A stretch of 64,000 nucleotides of DNA from Diphasiastrum complanatum. Taxonomy: Eukaryota; Streptophyta; Lycopodiopsida; Lycopodiales; Lycopodiaceae. Made by a program: the position numbers and the translations under genes. The stretch spans positions 1-64,000 of the forward strand of contig MU832253.1 in NCBI GenBank assembly GCA_029204225.1. The letters run 5' to 3'. Positions 1-10,815 of the stretch are shown piece by piece. The notes under the pieces are model-generated. The model saw only the letters and a program-made list of their open reading frames with translations. It ran no database searches and had not been told where the DNA came from. Numbering within the stretch: position 1 is the first letter of the stretch; each line of letters opens with the position of its first letter.

Positions 1-23
1 GACCTTGTTTAGTCTTCACGTCC

Positions 24-1560
24 CTATGACGCGGCCAAATACAGTAGGAGGAGCCGGATACTCAATTTCCGGAGTAGCCTCTTCGCCAAGTCGAAACCTT
101 CTTTCCAGAGTTCGAAATTGAGCTGACTGAGTGCCTCTTCGACAGTCGTCAGCACCTGAACAAGGTAGGCTGCAGACTCGTCGATATACCTGATAGGTGG
201 TCTGCTAACTCTTGTCAATCTTCTGGGTGATAAAGGAAGTTGATCATTTCCATCATGTTGTAGTTGTTGAACTGCAACATTATCATCTTCGGATTCGTCG
301 TTGATATGTTGTTCGTCGAGAGTAGACGAACTTGGACTTTCAACAGGAATAGTCGTCCGAGGAACTTCGAAGTTCAATATGTCGGACAAGTCGGCTACAT
401 GGCCTTTTCCCTTGAGGTCAATAAACTGATCTTCGATGAAGATGACATCCTGGCTAGTGAATATCTTCGACTCGATAGGATCGAACAACTTGTAAGCTTG
501 GTCCGAAAATAGTGTAGCTGATGAAACATTACATTTGATACTTTGAAGTCGAGCTTCTTCCTGAGATCATGAGGAATCTGCGCATTAGAGTTGTACTCCA
601 AAAACTCAGTAAGTTCGATAAAGGATGCAGCTATGACAGACAGGGAGATCGACTTTGTCGATTGGAAGTAGTCGAGATCAAGTGCTAGGGATTGTCTGGA
701 CATGTTCAATACACATGCATAATTCAAGGTGTTTCTAAGCGATGATGCCATAGTAATGCTTGATTGACAAGAACAAGGTTTTCAAGGCTTGACTAGTATC
801 AGAATAGACAATGTGCCAATCTATATAAGTATCCTGCCTCGTGCCGAGTGCAAGGATCTTATTGCTCCCTATCGATAATTCTACAATGATCATACTCAAA
901 CTCCACCTTATGACCTAAATCTATAATTCTACTTACTAATAACAGATTCGTAGAGAGTTTAGGAACATACAAGACTTTTTACAGTAGTTTGAATTGATCA
1001 TGCCGGGAACTTTAATCTTACAGTAACCTTCACCTTTGATAGTGTGAGTGCTATCGTCACCAAGATGAACATACTTCTTTGTGTTGTAAGGGCTATAGGA
1101 GTGAAAGATCTCACGATGATTGGTCATATGTTGGGTAGCTCCAAAATCCAAAAACCAAGAATCATCCAAAAATGCCTTTGGTCTTTGACCATAAATGGCG
1201 CCTTCGTCCCATGTCGACTTCCGGGAGATGCTGTAACTATATTTGCAATTTGTTGATCAGTTGCTTGGCTGCGTTCTTCGCTTTGAGAACTCTGCAATCC
1301 TGGATCTCATGGTTATTGCGCTTGCTATACCTGCAAAATATCTTCTTTTTCGATAGTGGATTTGACGATTGTCCTTGACCCTGAGTCGGCTTTTGATTTG
1401 ATGCAGACTGGTTGGGGCCCTTTCTGCTTCTGTCGTTTTTGAGCCTTTGTTGACATATAGAGCATGAGATAAAGAAGTAGATGAAGTGTCCTGACGTCTT
1501 CAATTATCTTCTTGCAGCAACATCGTCATGGATTGATTCAGTAAAAGAAACCAATCATAA
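24..1560 (-). pseudogene. Copia-type gag-pol remnant with integrase core deleted
   Basis: Read on the minus strand from 1560 down, this holds in order: a gag C-terminal scrap; a degenerate zinc knuckle near 1345 (FCRYSKRNNHEIQDC, second Cys replaced by Ser); the protease region near 1170 (SWFLDFGATQHMTNH, where the usual DSG reads DFG); GAG-pre-integrase pieces at 640-950; and the acidic linker before reverse transcriptase (24-490). It aligns by eye with the better-preserved Copia copy at 15.8-17.7 kb, but about 550 bp of integrase core, including the DDE residues, is missing at a junction near 621. Frames are broken repeatedly and RT would lie beyond the window's left edge. It is a dead retrotransposon fragment. 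Confidence 0.85.
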
Positions 1561-1589
1561 TGGAAATGAGCACAAAGGAATTGTGGATC

Positions 1590-1817
1590 AAAGGCCGCGT
1601 GCTCTGAGCTATCTCTGAATAACTGTAACTCTGTCTGAATAAGCACTTCCGCTGATAAGCAGTAAGTGCAAATAGCAAAACTCTAAATCAACAGGTCTTG
1701 AATCAACAGTGTTAGAAAAGTTACTAGTGATTTTGATGTACCCAAGGGGCCACTGCCGTATGTCCCATTGCCTATACTTACAAGTTACATATACAGCTCC
1801 AAGTGACAATTGTCAAC
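1590..1817 (-). repeat. Copia LTR/leader remnant
   Basis: Between about 1595 and 1700 the sequence resembles the leader side of the LTR near 18.9-19.0 kb; both contain the phrase GCTGATAAGCAGTA. It then diverges and ends near 1817 at TTGTCAACA, a plausible LTR terminus. This fits the upstream end of the remnant at 24-1560, but the boundaries are approximate. Confidence 0.5.
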
Positions 1818-1917
1818 ATAAATGGCAAAATGCAAATAGAATTTAGAATCTCGATAGAGCTATAATCGCACCCTAGTGCTTAATTACACTAAATCAACAC
1901 CTAATTTTTGCTACAGC

Positions 1918-1984
1918 AAAAGGCCAACAACAAAACCTAGAAAAAAAAAATAAGGCCAACAACAAAACCTAGAAAAAAAAAATC
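1918..1984. repeat. 33-bp tandem duplication
   Basis: Two adjacent near-identical copies of a unit beginning AAGGCCAACAACAAAACC and ending in an A-run. Confidence 0.85.
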
Positions 1985-4288
1985 CTAACATGATTCGACG
2001 GTTCAAACAAGCACAAACCAATTCAAATGTGTTCGAATCAAATGAATCAGCCCATGAAACATCAAAGCTAAAACCAATAACTCTTTAGCTAATACATCGT
2101 TGTTATGGCCCAATCACGAATCAATTGCGGTGCCATAATAGCAAAGCTATAATGAAAAATATCAATCCTTCAACTGTTGTAGTATAGTTAGCAACCAATA
2201 CATCCATCACATGCTACAATCAGCTCTTTGTAAAAATAGAGGACATTTGTCTCGTGGGAAGGCCGCATAAATGTTGTAAAGACATTCTACTAATTGTTGT
2301 GAGGAATAGATGCAATCTGGCTAAGTAGACAATGTAGAAAAATATAATGGACCCCATACGGACTAGTTGCCAGCTTACCATGCGATTCAATTGACCAGTA
2401 GACTCGATATGCGTTAGGGAGTGGGGGTCAACAATCACTACACCTTGTAGTCAAGTCGAGGCACGTAATTCTTAATGGCTTGGCCAACCACTGATGCACT
2501 GTGTGACCCAAGATTGGAAAGGCATGCAAAGGATTCAAAAGGACTAGGACAACCCATGGATAAAAAAAGCATCATTCTACACACCCACTAGTCAATAATC
2601 TAGAGCAAAAGCTCAGAGTGAGATGGCATCTAACAAATACTCGCTAGTTTCCAATCAAACACCTACACAATAATGAGGCTTTAGGGCTTGAGAAATAATT
2701 GGGGCTATGAAACCTTCCAGTTAGGGCTTGCGCCAAATATCACTAGTGAGTATCTCTAGGAGATGTCACAATAAACAAAGCGCCCATGTGTGCCCAAACA
2801 ATGAGCTTCATGTCCCATACTGACATGGGACCAGACATCTGCCTTTCCTTCATGAAAATGTCAAAGCTATTTGCAACTTGTAGCAGAGATGCAGGCCGCG
2901 TTCTGGAACACGATCCGGGATTTTCCATTAGGGTTTCCCGGAACGTTGTTTTTTTTTTTTTTTGAAATTTTGACAGAATAACTACCGTTGTGTGGAGATA
3001 GCTAACTGTAGTACAACAGAAGACAAGCACGATTGTCTACTCGATCCAAAGGAATATCACATCTCAGAAAAACCCAAAACCAATCCAGAAAACCTTGATA
3101 AGTGTCAGAATCTCAAAATTATAGACAGAAGAGCATACGACATACAGCTCTACACTGATGATGTCAGATTTTTCTATTAACCCATGCATTGAAAGCACTT
3201 TTCTCAAGACAACACTTGAAATTCCTGCAAGGACCCTTCAAGAGACAAATGTATTGTCTACTTCTGAAACAAAAAAGGTTGTAGATCCTCAAGGTGTTCA
3301 ACATGCAGAAGAATCCTTGAATTCCTTGGAACATCCTCAGATTCCGTGAAACGATACGCAAACAATGAAATTATGAAAAAAAATTGAAATTTTTTGACAA
3401 TCCGGGACTACGTTTCTGGTCCCCGGATCGCCAGCGCCCCGGATCGCGCGATCTGGAGCGTGGTTGCAGCGGATCGCCAGCCGTTGCAACACTGACTTGT
3501 AGCTATCCCTCATGTTGTGTAATCAAGTCTGACCAAATGTTCCATGGTTGCTACATACAATATTGAACACAAACATGCACCATGAACCAATTCTTAAGTT
3601 TTCCTGATTAATCACATCCATTTGAAAAAGGTAAAAAACTAGGCTCGTCCTAAGCTTGACAAGCAAGGGTAAAAATTGGACTAAAAGCTCACCTTTCCAT
3701 ACACTGATTTTCAAAGCTTCTGCAGAAAGCCCACGCACATATTCTCCTAAGTACTGCCTTAGCAGATACAAAACCTGTTGTCAACAATCCTTTGATCAGC
3801 TACAAAAGACATTAATTTTCCTACTTAATAAAAGATAAATCCTACAAGAAAGACACTTAAATCTACCATGAAGTGAGTCATTGTATCAAAGGTAATCTAA
3901 AAAGAAAGAAAATTGCAATTTAGATAAAGCAAATAATCCACTTAAGCCATTCTGGGAAGGAGCACTCGCATTCCCTCTTGCTCCAAGTTTGATAGCCCCA
4001 ACTTTCGTAGATCACACATAGATGATGGACACATTCATTAGTGAGTTGATTCAAACATTCGTTAGGAGTTGATTGATTTGGAGACTTGAGCTCTTAGTTG
4101 TGGAGTTCTATGGGAGATCTACCCAAGCTATTGGCAATTCATGAAATTTATTCAGTATTTCTTAACATAGATTGCTTTTGCTGCCTTTTCATGCTTGTGT
4201 CATAGTTCCAATGCAATGATGTTCTTAACATAAATTTACAACAAATCCAGCCCAAATGAAAACAGCTGAAAATATAGTGAGGTTTTGA
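1985..4288. other. Noncoding stretch, nothing recognised
   Basis: No open frame here has a recognisable domain. There is a T-run at 2949-2963 and a small CG-rich patch at about 3420-3480 (repeated CGGATCGCCAGC). A short minus-strand phrase near 2220-2290 (PTRQMSSIFTKS) vaguely recalls the end of Copia RNase H but is too degraded to call. Confidence 0.5.
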
Positions 4289-4289
4289 G

Positions 4290-4366
4290 TTTCAGTTTAA
4301 AGTTTGGGTTTTAAATTTCGGTTTAAAGTTTGGGTTTTTAATTTCAGTTTTAAGGTTGGGTTTTGG
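4290..4366. repeat. 26-bp minisatellite, about 3 units
   Basis: Three consecutive variants of a unit of the form TTTCAGTTTAAAGTTTGGGT. Low complexity and noncoding. Confidence 0.75.
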
Positions 4367-4933
4367 AGTATCACTTGACACAATATATTTATAAGTTGAT
4401 TAGCTTCTCGTAATTAGTTAGACTTGTCTCTCGGTCACTTCAAGCTCTGCCATAGTTCTAAACTGGTGGCTTTACTCATCAAGTCAAAACCTCAAAAGAT
4501 GTCACTGATGTAGATTGTAACTCGACACTCCAACTCAACTAGGACTTTTGCTACGTATAGCTCATACAGATATTGGAGTAAAATTCATATGTGCATTTAT
4601 ACGGGGAACCTCACATGATGAAAACTGCAATATCAATCAGCATACCGCTACGAACTGTAGGTTGTCCACCAGAAAATAAGCACGAGACAGATAAAATAGA
4701 GCAAGTGAAAGAAAGTGATATCTCGTCCACTGGCAAATATTGGCCATTGGAGATTATGCATCGCCCAAGGTGTCTATTCAAGTTTAAGGTCTTATAAACG
4801 GTGTCTACGTTCAATCACGTAGTTCCGTAGCAGTTCCAACAACAAGGCTCCTCCCGTCACCATAAATTTACCCAAGAGAACAAATAAAATGACGAGAAAA
4901 TAAGTAACTCAAAAACAACGAAGCATACAAGGT

Positions 4934-5135
4934 GGCAAACAAGGGCAAGGAGCATTGAAGACGGAACATCTAAAATAAAAGAGTACGCTTGAATACTGCT
5001 TACATGTATGTGCCTCAAAATTGTTTTCAGCTTATGCAGTGGCAAGTGAGGGCAAGGAAAATCGAATATGAACATCTGACAACAGCTAGTGTTAAGTAAA
5101 GTGATGCTTACATGAGCCTCAAACATGGTGGCCGA
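4934..5135. repeat. About 107-bp tandem duplication
   Basis: Two imperfect copies begin at about 4934 and 5041. Both contain GGCAA, GGGCAAGG, GAACATCT and GCTTACATG in the same order. On the minus strand each copy carries a GTAAGC donor-like site after a GAGGC-CAT phrase. The array abuts the 114-bp array at 5145. Confidence 0.7.
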
Positions 5136-5144
5136 AGATGGAAA

Positions 5145-5455
5145 TTAGCATAATGATTCTGCAAATCCGCCACCTGATTCAGCAATTCATTCGCCTAGGA
5201 ATAAGAATAGTCACCAAATCTTGCTCGAGCGTTTCCAATTGCTTCGCCACAAAGGACATTAGCATAATGATGCTGCAAATCCGCACAAAATTCAGCAATC
5301 CATTTGCCAGATAATAACAACAGTCACCACGTCTTGCTCAAGTGTTCACCAATGCCTGCCACAAAGGAAATTTTATCAATAAAACACTGCGAATCCCCCA
5401 CCTGATTCAGCAATTCGATTCGCCTGATGATAAGAGCGATCACCACATCTGCAGC
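5145..5455. repeat. 114-bp tandem repeat, about 2.7 units
   Basis: The motif CTGC(A/G)AATCC recurs at 5159, 5273 and 5387, exactly 114 bp apart, followed each time by a TTCAGCAAT phrase and CACCA. The unit is a multiple of three. In one minus frame unit 1 reads ANELLNQVADLQNHYANF, which looks like amphipathic helix, between an upstream TAG acceptor-like site and the GTAAGC site near 5110. A duplicated exon is possible, but no family is recognised. Confidence 0.75.
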
Positions 5456-5654
5456 AAGACGAAGACCTGGACAGCGCTCTTATCTTCCATCTCAGATCCG
5501 CTTATCGCAGGCTCGTTCATTCTCAAATATCCAGTCGATAGATGCTTGTGGAAGCCATCGCCACCAGATCGACCGGTTCTTGATCGTAAGGAAAGCGCGG
5601 GGGTTTCTTTGAGATACGGGCTTGCAAAGAACACGCGAGAGAGACAGAGAGAAA

Positions 5655-5678
5655 AAGAGAGAGAGAGAGAGAGAGAGC
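5655..5678. repeat. (GA)n microsatellite
   Basis: Twelve GA dinucleotides inside a purine-rich tract. Confidence 0.9.
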
Positions 5679-5742
5679 ACGAAATATCTTACGCCTGATT
5701 GGATTTTTGCCAGGCGTTCCATTGCCACCTGGCGCCTTTTCC

Positions 5743-6040
5743 ACGGTTTATTGGTACATACGTGGCAGTATCTGGAAGTCTGTGACAAATCGTAACGGTG
5801 GGCTTTAAGTCATCTCGTCGTCCAGATAAAAGAGGAGAGAGAAATGTGGCTTAAAAGTTTATGACTAAATCGTAGTGGCGGGCTTTAAGTCATCGCGTCG
5901 TCCAGATAAAAGGGGGGGCGACAAAATATGGCTTAAAGGCACGAGACAGTGTGCGCCCGGGCGGTTGGATGTTTGCCACGCCTGCCATAGAATCTTTTCA
6001 ACGGGATATTTTGAAACGTGGCAGTATCTGGACGCTGGCC
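5743..6040. repeat. Nested local duplications
   Basis: Two adjacent units of about 78 bp (starts near 5783 and 5861) share GGGCTTTAAGTCATC, CGTCGTCCAGATAAAAG and TGGCTTAAA. Around them ACGTGGCAGTATCTGGA occurs twice, about 257 bp apart (near 5760 and 6017). Noncoding as far as can be seen. Confidence 0.7.
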
Positions 6041-6321
6041 ACAAACTCCTACGGGAGTCAATAGCGTGTCATTAACAAAAGGGAGGGAGAGAGAACGTGG
6101 GAACTGATTGACAAAGTGCATTCGTATATGCCAATTAGTCCACGTTGCCGTTTAGGGTAGCCTCGCAGACTTAGTAACTTGGGATGACCGGCAGGTGCCG
6201 GTAAACCGCTGTACGACAGACTGTGCGCTTCTGCCCTAAAAGACTCCGGAGCAGGTTTTAGATCAAAACCCTAAACAGGAGGAAAGAGAGGATTAGATAC
6301 TCATGAGAATAGGGCTTATAG

Positions 6322-6766
6322 CATTGTTGGGTGGGTATATAGGGTCGCAACTGGTATTAATAATGGGTATCAACATGGTATTATAAAACCTACCTTACTA
6401 GTATATTTTTGGACACCGAGTATTAATTATTTTACCATTCATGTTGATACCCAAGTTTGAGTGATTTTGTGAATTTTTGCCATGATATCAATAGTATTAC
6501 TATTTTTAATATTTTTTTTATATTTGAAATTTTTTATATCTTAAACTATGATATTACTCTTTTAAAAGAATGTTTTTAGCAATTCGTACAAGTTTATACC
6601 GGGTTGATAACCGGCTAGTATCACCCTTGTGATACCGGTCCAATTTATACTCGTCTACAACTCCTATACCTCCTTATATTGATACCCAACTGGTATTAAC
6701 TTTTTTTAAAAACCGCAACACCATGATTTGGCTGGTATCAAATATTTTGATACCCACCCACCACTG
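6322..6766. mobile_element. hAT-like MITE
   Basis: A 445-bp AT-rich nonautonomous element. The left end is CATTGTTGGGTGGGTAT. The right end read in reverse is CAGTGGTGGGTGGGTAT, giving 17-bp terminal inverted repeats with two mismatches and hAT-like CA..G starts. It is flanked by 8-bp direct repeats GCTTATAG (6314-6321) and GTTTATAG (6767-6774), one mismatch, the target-site duplication length expected for hAT. Subterminal GGTATCAA/TTGATACC motifs recur inside. It encodes no transposase and would depend on an autonomous hAT in trans. Confidence 0.8.
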
Positions 6767-6774
6767 GTTTATAG

Positions 6775-7611
6775 GTTGGGAAGTGAAAAAAAGTCGCCGA
6801 AACTGACATACAAGACTTTCCATAGAGCAAGAGGGGATCACAGATCCGAATAACTAGCTCCATGCAAACCCACATATAGAGACTTATTTGGCTTGAAGAC
6901 ATTAGAGCCTCTAGACAGATGGTGCTTAACGGCTCACCCAATCACTTTGATTTTTGCCATGTGGCATACATACCACTTGGATTATTTTCAATGGTTTATT
7001 ATAAAAACGTGTCAAGATCTGAACATTCAAGACAAAATCCAAGGGTGAAGGCGTTATATAATTCACTGGGTATTTGCGGCCAAGCTATACAGGACTTATT
7101 TTCTTTTCTTTTTATTTTTTAAAAAATGGTTATCTCTTACTAAGTAATTTTAGGGCACTTGTTATCACTTTTCTTTGTGGAAGTTTTTTATCATTTATTC
7201 CATGGTAATTTTTATAGTGTTATGGCATTTGAAAGTGAGTTTGATTGTATGGTGTTGTAGCAGTTGAAGTGACATTTCATTATTAAAATATTGCCAGGGA
7301 TATTTAAAATATACAAAGAAATAAAACAAAATTCATTGGCCATGGTTTCCAATATGCAAAAAGTTTACCCTTGCAAAAGTTTCTATCTCAATCATTTTCA
7401 TCCAATAGAGCTCAAGAATTTTGTATCTCAAAAGGCAATAATCTTAATTGTCATTGGCCAAATTTTTTGCTCCTTTTTGGTGTCTATATTATATTGCACG
7501 ATATAGGACCCCAAAAAGTAATTGTGTGATTCTATAGCTACCTGTTTGTTACTCACACTTTGTTGACTTAAAAGATAGAATCTGAACGGCCTGCTATGAT
7601 AAATAGTATGC

Positions 7612-7614
<3 letters not shown>
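6775..7614. other. Noncoding AT-rich stretch
   Basis: No gene, domain or repeat boundary was recognised here. Confidence 0.5.

Positions 7615-7669
<55 letters not shown>
7615..7669. repeat. (AG)n microsatellite
   Basis: About 27 AG dinucleotides. The LSLSLS open frames it creates on the minus strand are artefacts. Confidence 0.95.
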
Positions 7670-7678
<9 letters not shown>

Positions 7679-8019
7679 CATAAAACAAAATTGATTTCTG
7701 CAATAAAGATGTAAGCTACAACAACTTTGAAGTCCTTATCATCGTCTTTAAAGTAATGACAAGAATGCCAGTTGCAAGAGTTCTCCATAAACCAACCATA
7801 CCAAATAAAACGAACACTAGAAAGTAACCGTCCATAATTTGCAAATAAAAAAACCATGTTGACTAGAATGGAAGTTGCAAGACCTGCAAAAAAACAATGA
7901 TGTCAACTCCATGAGATCTACAAAAACAAATGACTTCAATAGAGAACACACACACACCCACCCAAATAAACCATTGTACACACATAGATAGATAGTGATG
8001 ATATTAAAAAGATGCAGTG

Positions 8020-8021
<2 letters not shown>

Positions 8022-8064
<43 letters not shown>

Positions 8065-8100
8065 CATGCGTGCGCGTGCATGAGAGAGAGAGAGAGAGAG
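8022..8100. repeat. Compound (GT)n / (GC)n / (GA)n microsatellite
   Basis: A GT run (8022-8058), a CG-rich alternating purine-pyrimidine bridge, then a GA run (8082-8100). The alternating block is Z-DNA-prone in principle. Confidence 0.9.
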
Positions 8101-8359
8101 TGCATAGCCTCTCCAAGAGGTAGGGGTTCCAAACGGCGCAATAGACATCCTCTCAAGTAATACCCTTAATAGAAGGCCTAGCCTTTAAATGGGTCCTAAG
8201 CTTTGAAATGGCCTTTTAGGCCTCACACTAAATAATATTTAATACGGGACCCAAGCCCCATCTCTAAATTAAAATGGTATTCAATATCAAAAAAGGCTTT
8301 TAGGAGGTCACGAAATCGTGATGTTCTTGCTCACTTTAAAAAAACTAGATTTATAAATT

Positions 8360-8660
8360 ATAAGTGTCTCAAGATATATGTGTTATATTATTTAATGATC
8401 AACGCAGTTGGTCTATCCCACATCATCTTTTGAATCCTTTTGTATGCGAATCTTGCATTTCAGCCAAGCACTCTAGAAGAAAATCACCAAAGGTCAATGT
8501 ATTAGATCCAGAGATGTTCTTGAGCTCATACATAGTGATTTATGTGGTCCTATGCAAGCACCATCCCATGGTGGTTCCCTTTACTTTATCACCTTCATAG
8601 ATGACTACTCAAGGTTTAATTCTGCAATGTTCATAAATGTGAAAATTACAGCAGAAAGTG
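8360..8660 (+). pseudogene. Copia integrase N-terminal scrap
   Basis: Split reading frames give the end of the GAG-pre-integrase zinc domain (FVCESCISAKHSRR) followed by the start of the integrase core (YIVIYVVLCKHH in one frame, then LYFITFIDDYSR with the first catalytic Asp). The frame changes near 8560. Downstream catalytic residues are absent. The wording resembles the Copia copy at 52.1-52.3 kb (CEGCVMGKHHRE, FMTFIDDYS). Confidence 0.8.
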
Positions 8661-8959
8661 ATCCTAAAACACTTGAAATGATGAGGAAAACAATAGATTA
8701 TGGTTCCATTATGTTAACACAAGTTGCACCATCAGAATCCATCAAAAATCTATGCTTGACCTCACTAAATGGCCCAAATCCTTGAAGAAGCCTTCACACG
8801 TGTGAATGTACAAACTCCCATAGTCTGAGCACTATACACCCGACCCACATTCAATCCTACAATGATTAGAAATCACAAGTACACAAAGAATTATGAACAT
8901 AGAGAGCAAATGTACCAATATGAGAAGAAAATCATGAATTTGCTTGATTGACTTTGGTG

Positions 8960-9892
8960 AGAGATCATCAACTATATATACATGTTCGAGGGTTTGCGGA
9001 TCCCAAGGCAATCCTAACTCTAGTTAATGAGTGAGAGGGATTTGGAACAAAAATCGGTCAAATCTGCCAGATTTTGGTCAAAAAGAGACAAAAATCGTCA
9101 TCAGAGCTAATAACTTTTTGCCCTCTTTAAGAAAACCTTCATCGAGTTGCAGACACATTTGGTTTTGATCACAGATACTTTAGTCTGAAGGGCGAAGATT
9201 AATTCCCAGCAGATTTTCAGAAACATTAGAAAAATTGTCAAAAAACACCAAAAAATTATCAAAAAAAAAAATACAGAAAAAGAACCTTCGCTTGATTCAC
9301 TATGCATAGATGTAATTCGGATCTATCTACTGCCAATAATACTAAAAATAAAAGGGTTTTCAGAGGATCATTTGTCATATTGCCATATTTTTGTCAAAAA
9401 AGTCACTTTTTTGCAAAAATACTAGTATTACTCTTGATCCTTCGTCAAAACCTTCGTCAGATTTCCAAAACTTTCTATTTATAGTAAAATACTATTTTTG
9501 AGCTCGACAAAGATTCTTCTTGTCCGGATCGTAGAAAATCTTGATTTTTACTCTCGCCAAACTACAGAAACTGTGTTTTTTTATATCAGAAACCTTCGTC
9601 GGGTTTACCCTAGTTTTATCTGTGTCAGATCTTGCATCTAAGAGGTCAGCGAAGGTTATTTTCCTAGAAATTGTCAGAAAAATTGATTAGAGAGTTTTTT
9701 TTCAAAATAGCACTGCTGAACCTTCGCCGAGCCAATCTTCACCTAGGGAACCTTCGCCAGTACTATTTTTAGGTTCTGATTTTCCAGATCAAGTCTCTGT
9801 CAAAATTTGGGTCAAATCTGATGCATTCTGATTTGGATTCTGAGACATTTTTCATTCTTTGAGAAGTCGATTGATTGAATTGTGTACCCTTG
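8960..9892 (+). repeat. LTR/leader region of the Gypsy element
   Basis: A TATA-like CTATATATAC at about 8972 is followed by GAGGGTTTGCGGATCCCAAG and GAGAGGGATTTGG, which recur inverted in the LTR near 45.57-45.63 kb. The remaining 800 bp is noncoding with many scattered CCTTCGTC/CCTTCGCC phrases, as expected of an untranslated leader. I could not locate the exact LTR borders or a PBS. Confidence 0.5.
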
Positions 9893-10815
9893 ATGGTGGT
9901 CACCAGAGCACAGAAGCAGAAAGAACCAGTAGCGAATCTAGTACCTACTGATTCTATACCATTAACTGATATACCAATATCATCTGGAGTCTATTCTAAT
10001 CTTCATGCAGAAAAACGAGGATATGAGGCAATGGATTAAACATCTGCAAGAAGAAGATGAGCTTGAAGTTGCTAAAGCAATAGTCGAAGTTCATTCTTCA
10101 CCATTGCAGCCACCAAGAAATTCAAGTACAGGTATGAATGATCGTTTGCATCATCATGAAGAACCCTTCAAGATGACTGAACCGGAAACGCCGCAAACTA
10201 CTCATGAATATTTTGTCTAGCAAGATCAATATTTCATTGGGAGAGTTCCTGAGGTTGGTGCCAAAAGCAAAAGAAGTCTTAGCGCAAAAGTTAGCTCAAG
10301 CTAAACCAGAAGTCCATCAAGAGCCACTTTTTTGTGCGAGATTTGAAGAATCTAATGAAGTACTCCATGTCGGAGCCACTTGGGAAAGTGAACAAAAAAA
10401 TTTGACTCTGCCGATATAGCATAGACAATTTTCTAAGGAAACAGCTATGATAGATGGTAGTTCAGGAGTTAACCTGATCTCTACAAAGTTATGTGCAAAA
10501 TGGGACCTTACAAAGATCAAGTCTGGGACTTTTGCCATTAAGCTAGCTAATGAAACGACAGTTCGTCCGTGAGGAATGGTTAAAGATATACCTGTCAGAA
10601 TTGCGGGAGTACAATTTGTCATTACTTTCATAGTAATGGACTTACCAGAAGCACCAAATGTCTATCGAGTCCTATTTGGACGTCCATGGTTACGAGTTGC
10701 GCAAGTAGTTCATAACTGGGGTACCGGAAAAATTATTTTTGAAAATCGTAAACGTGTAGTCAAAGTTGACCCTACAACCTGGACTATCAAACCAGTGGTT
10801 CAAAAAGAGGAATGA
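9893..10815 (+). pseudogene. Gypsy pro region beginning MVVTRAQK
   Basis: The ATG at 9893 opens MVVTRAQKQKEPVANL, then stops at about 10031; a second frame continues from 10005. From about 10445 a retropepsin-like domain is visible (AMIDGSSGVNLIS in place of a DSGA-type active site, then VYRVLFGRPWL, the conserved C-terminal strand of Gypsy proteases), interrupted by one TGA near 10570. A TRAQK start also occurs in the minus Gypsy fragment near 47.18 kb, so both probably come from related elements. Confidence 0.75.

Noticed and set aside
2220-2438. Possible Copia RNase H tail (PTRQMSSIFTKS)
   Set aside because: Only about a dozen residues resemble the motif and nothing around it fits.
2930-3480. 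Possible inverted repeat between two CCGGGA/poly-T regions
   Set aside because: On checking, the similar parts are in the same orientation and mainly low complexity.
7428-8148. Open frames made of LSLSLS or THTHTH repeats
   Set aside because: They are translations of GA and GT microsatellites, as are those at 5.6, 29.3, 30.0 and 37.2 kb.
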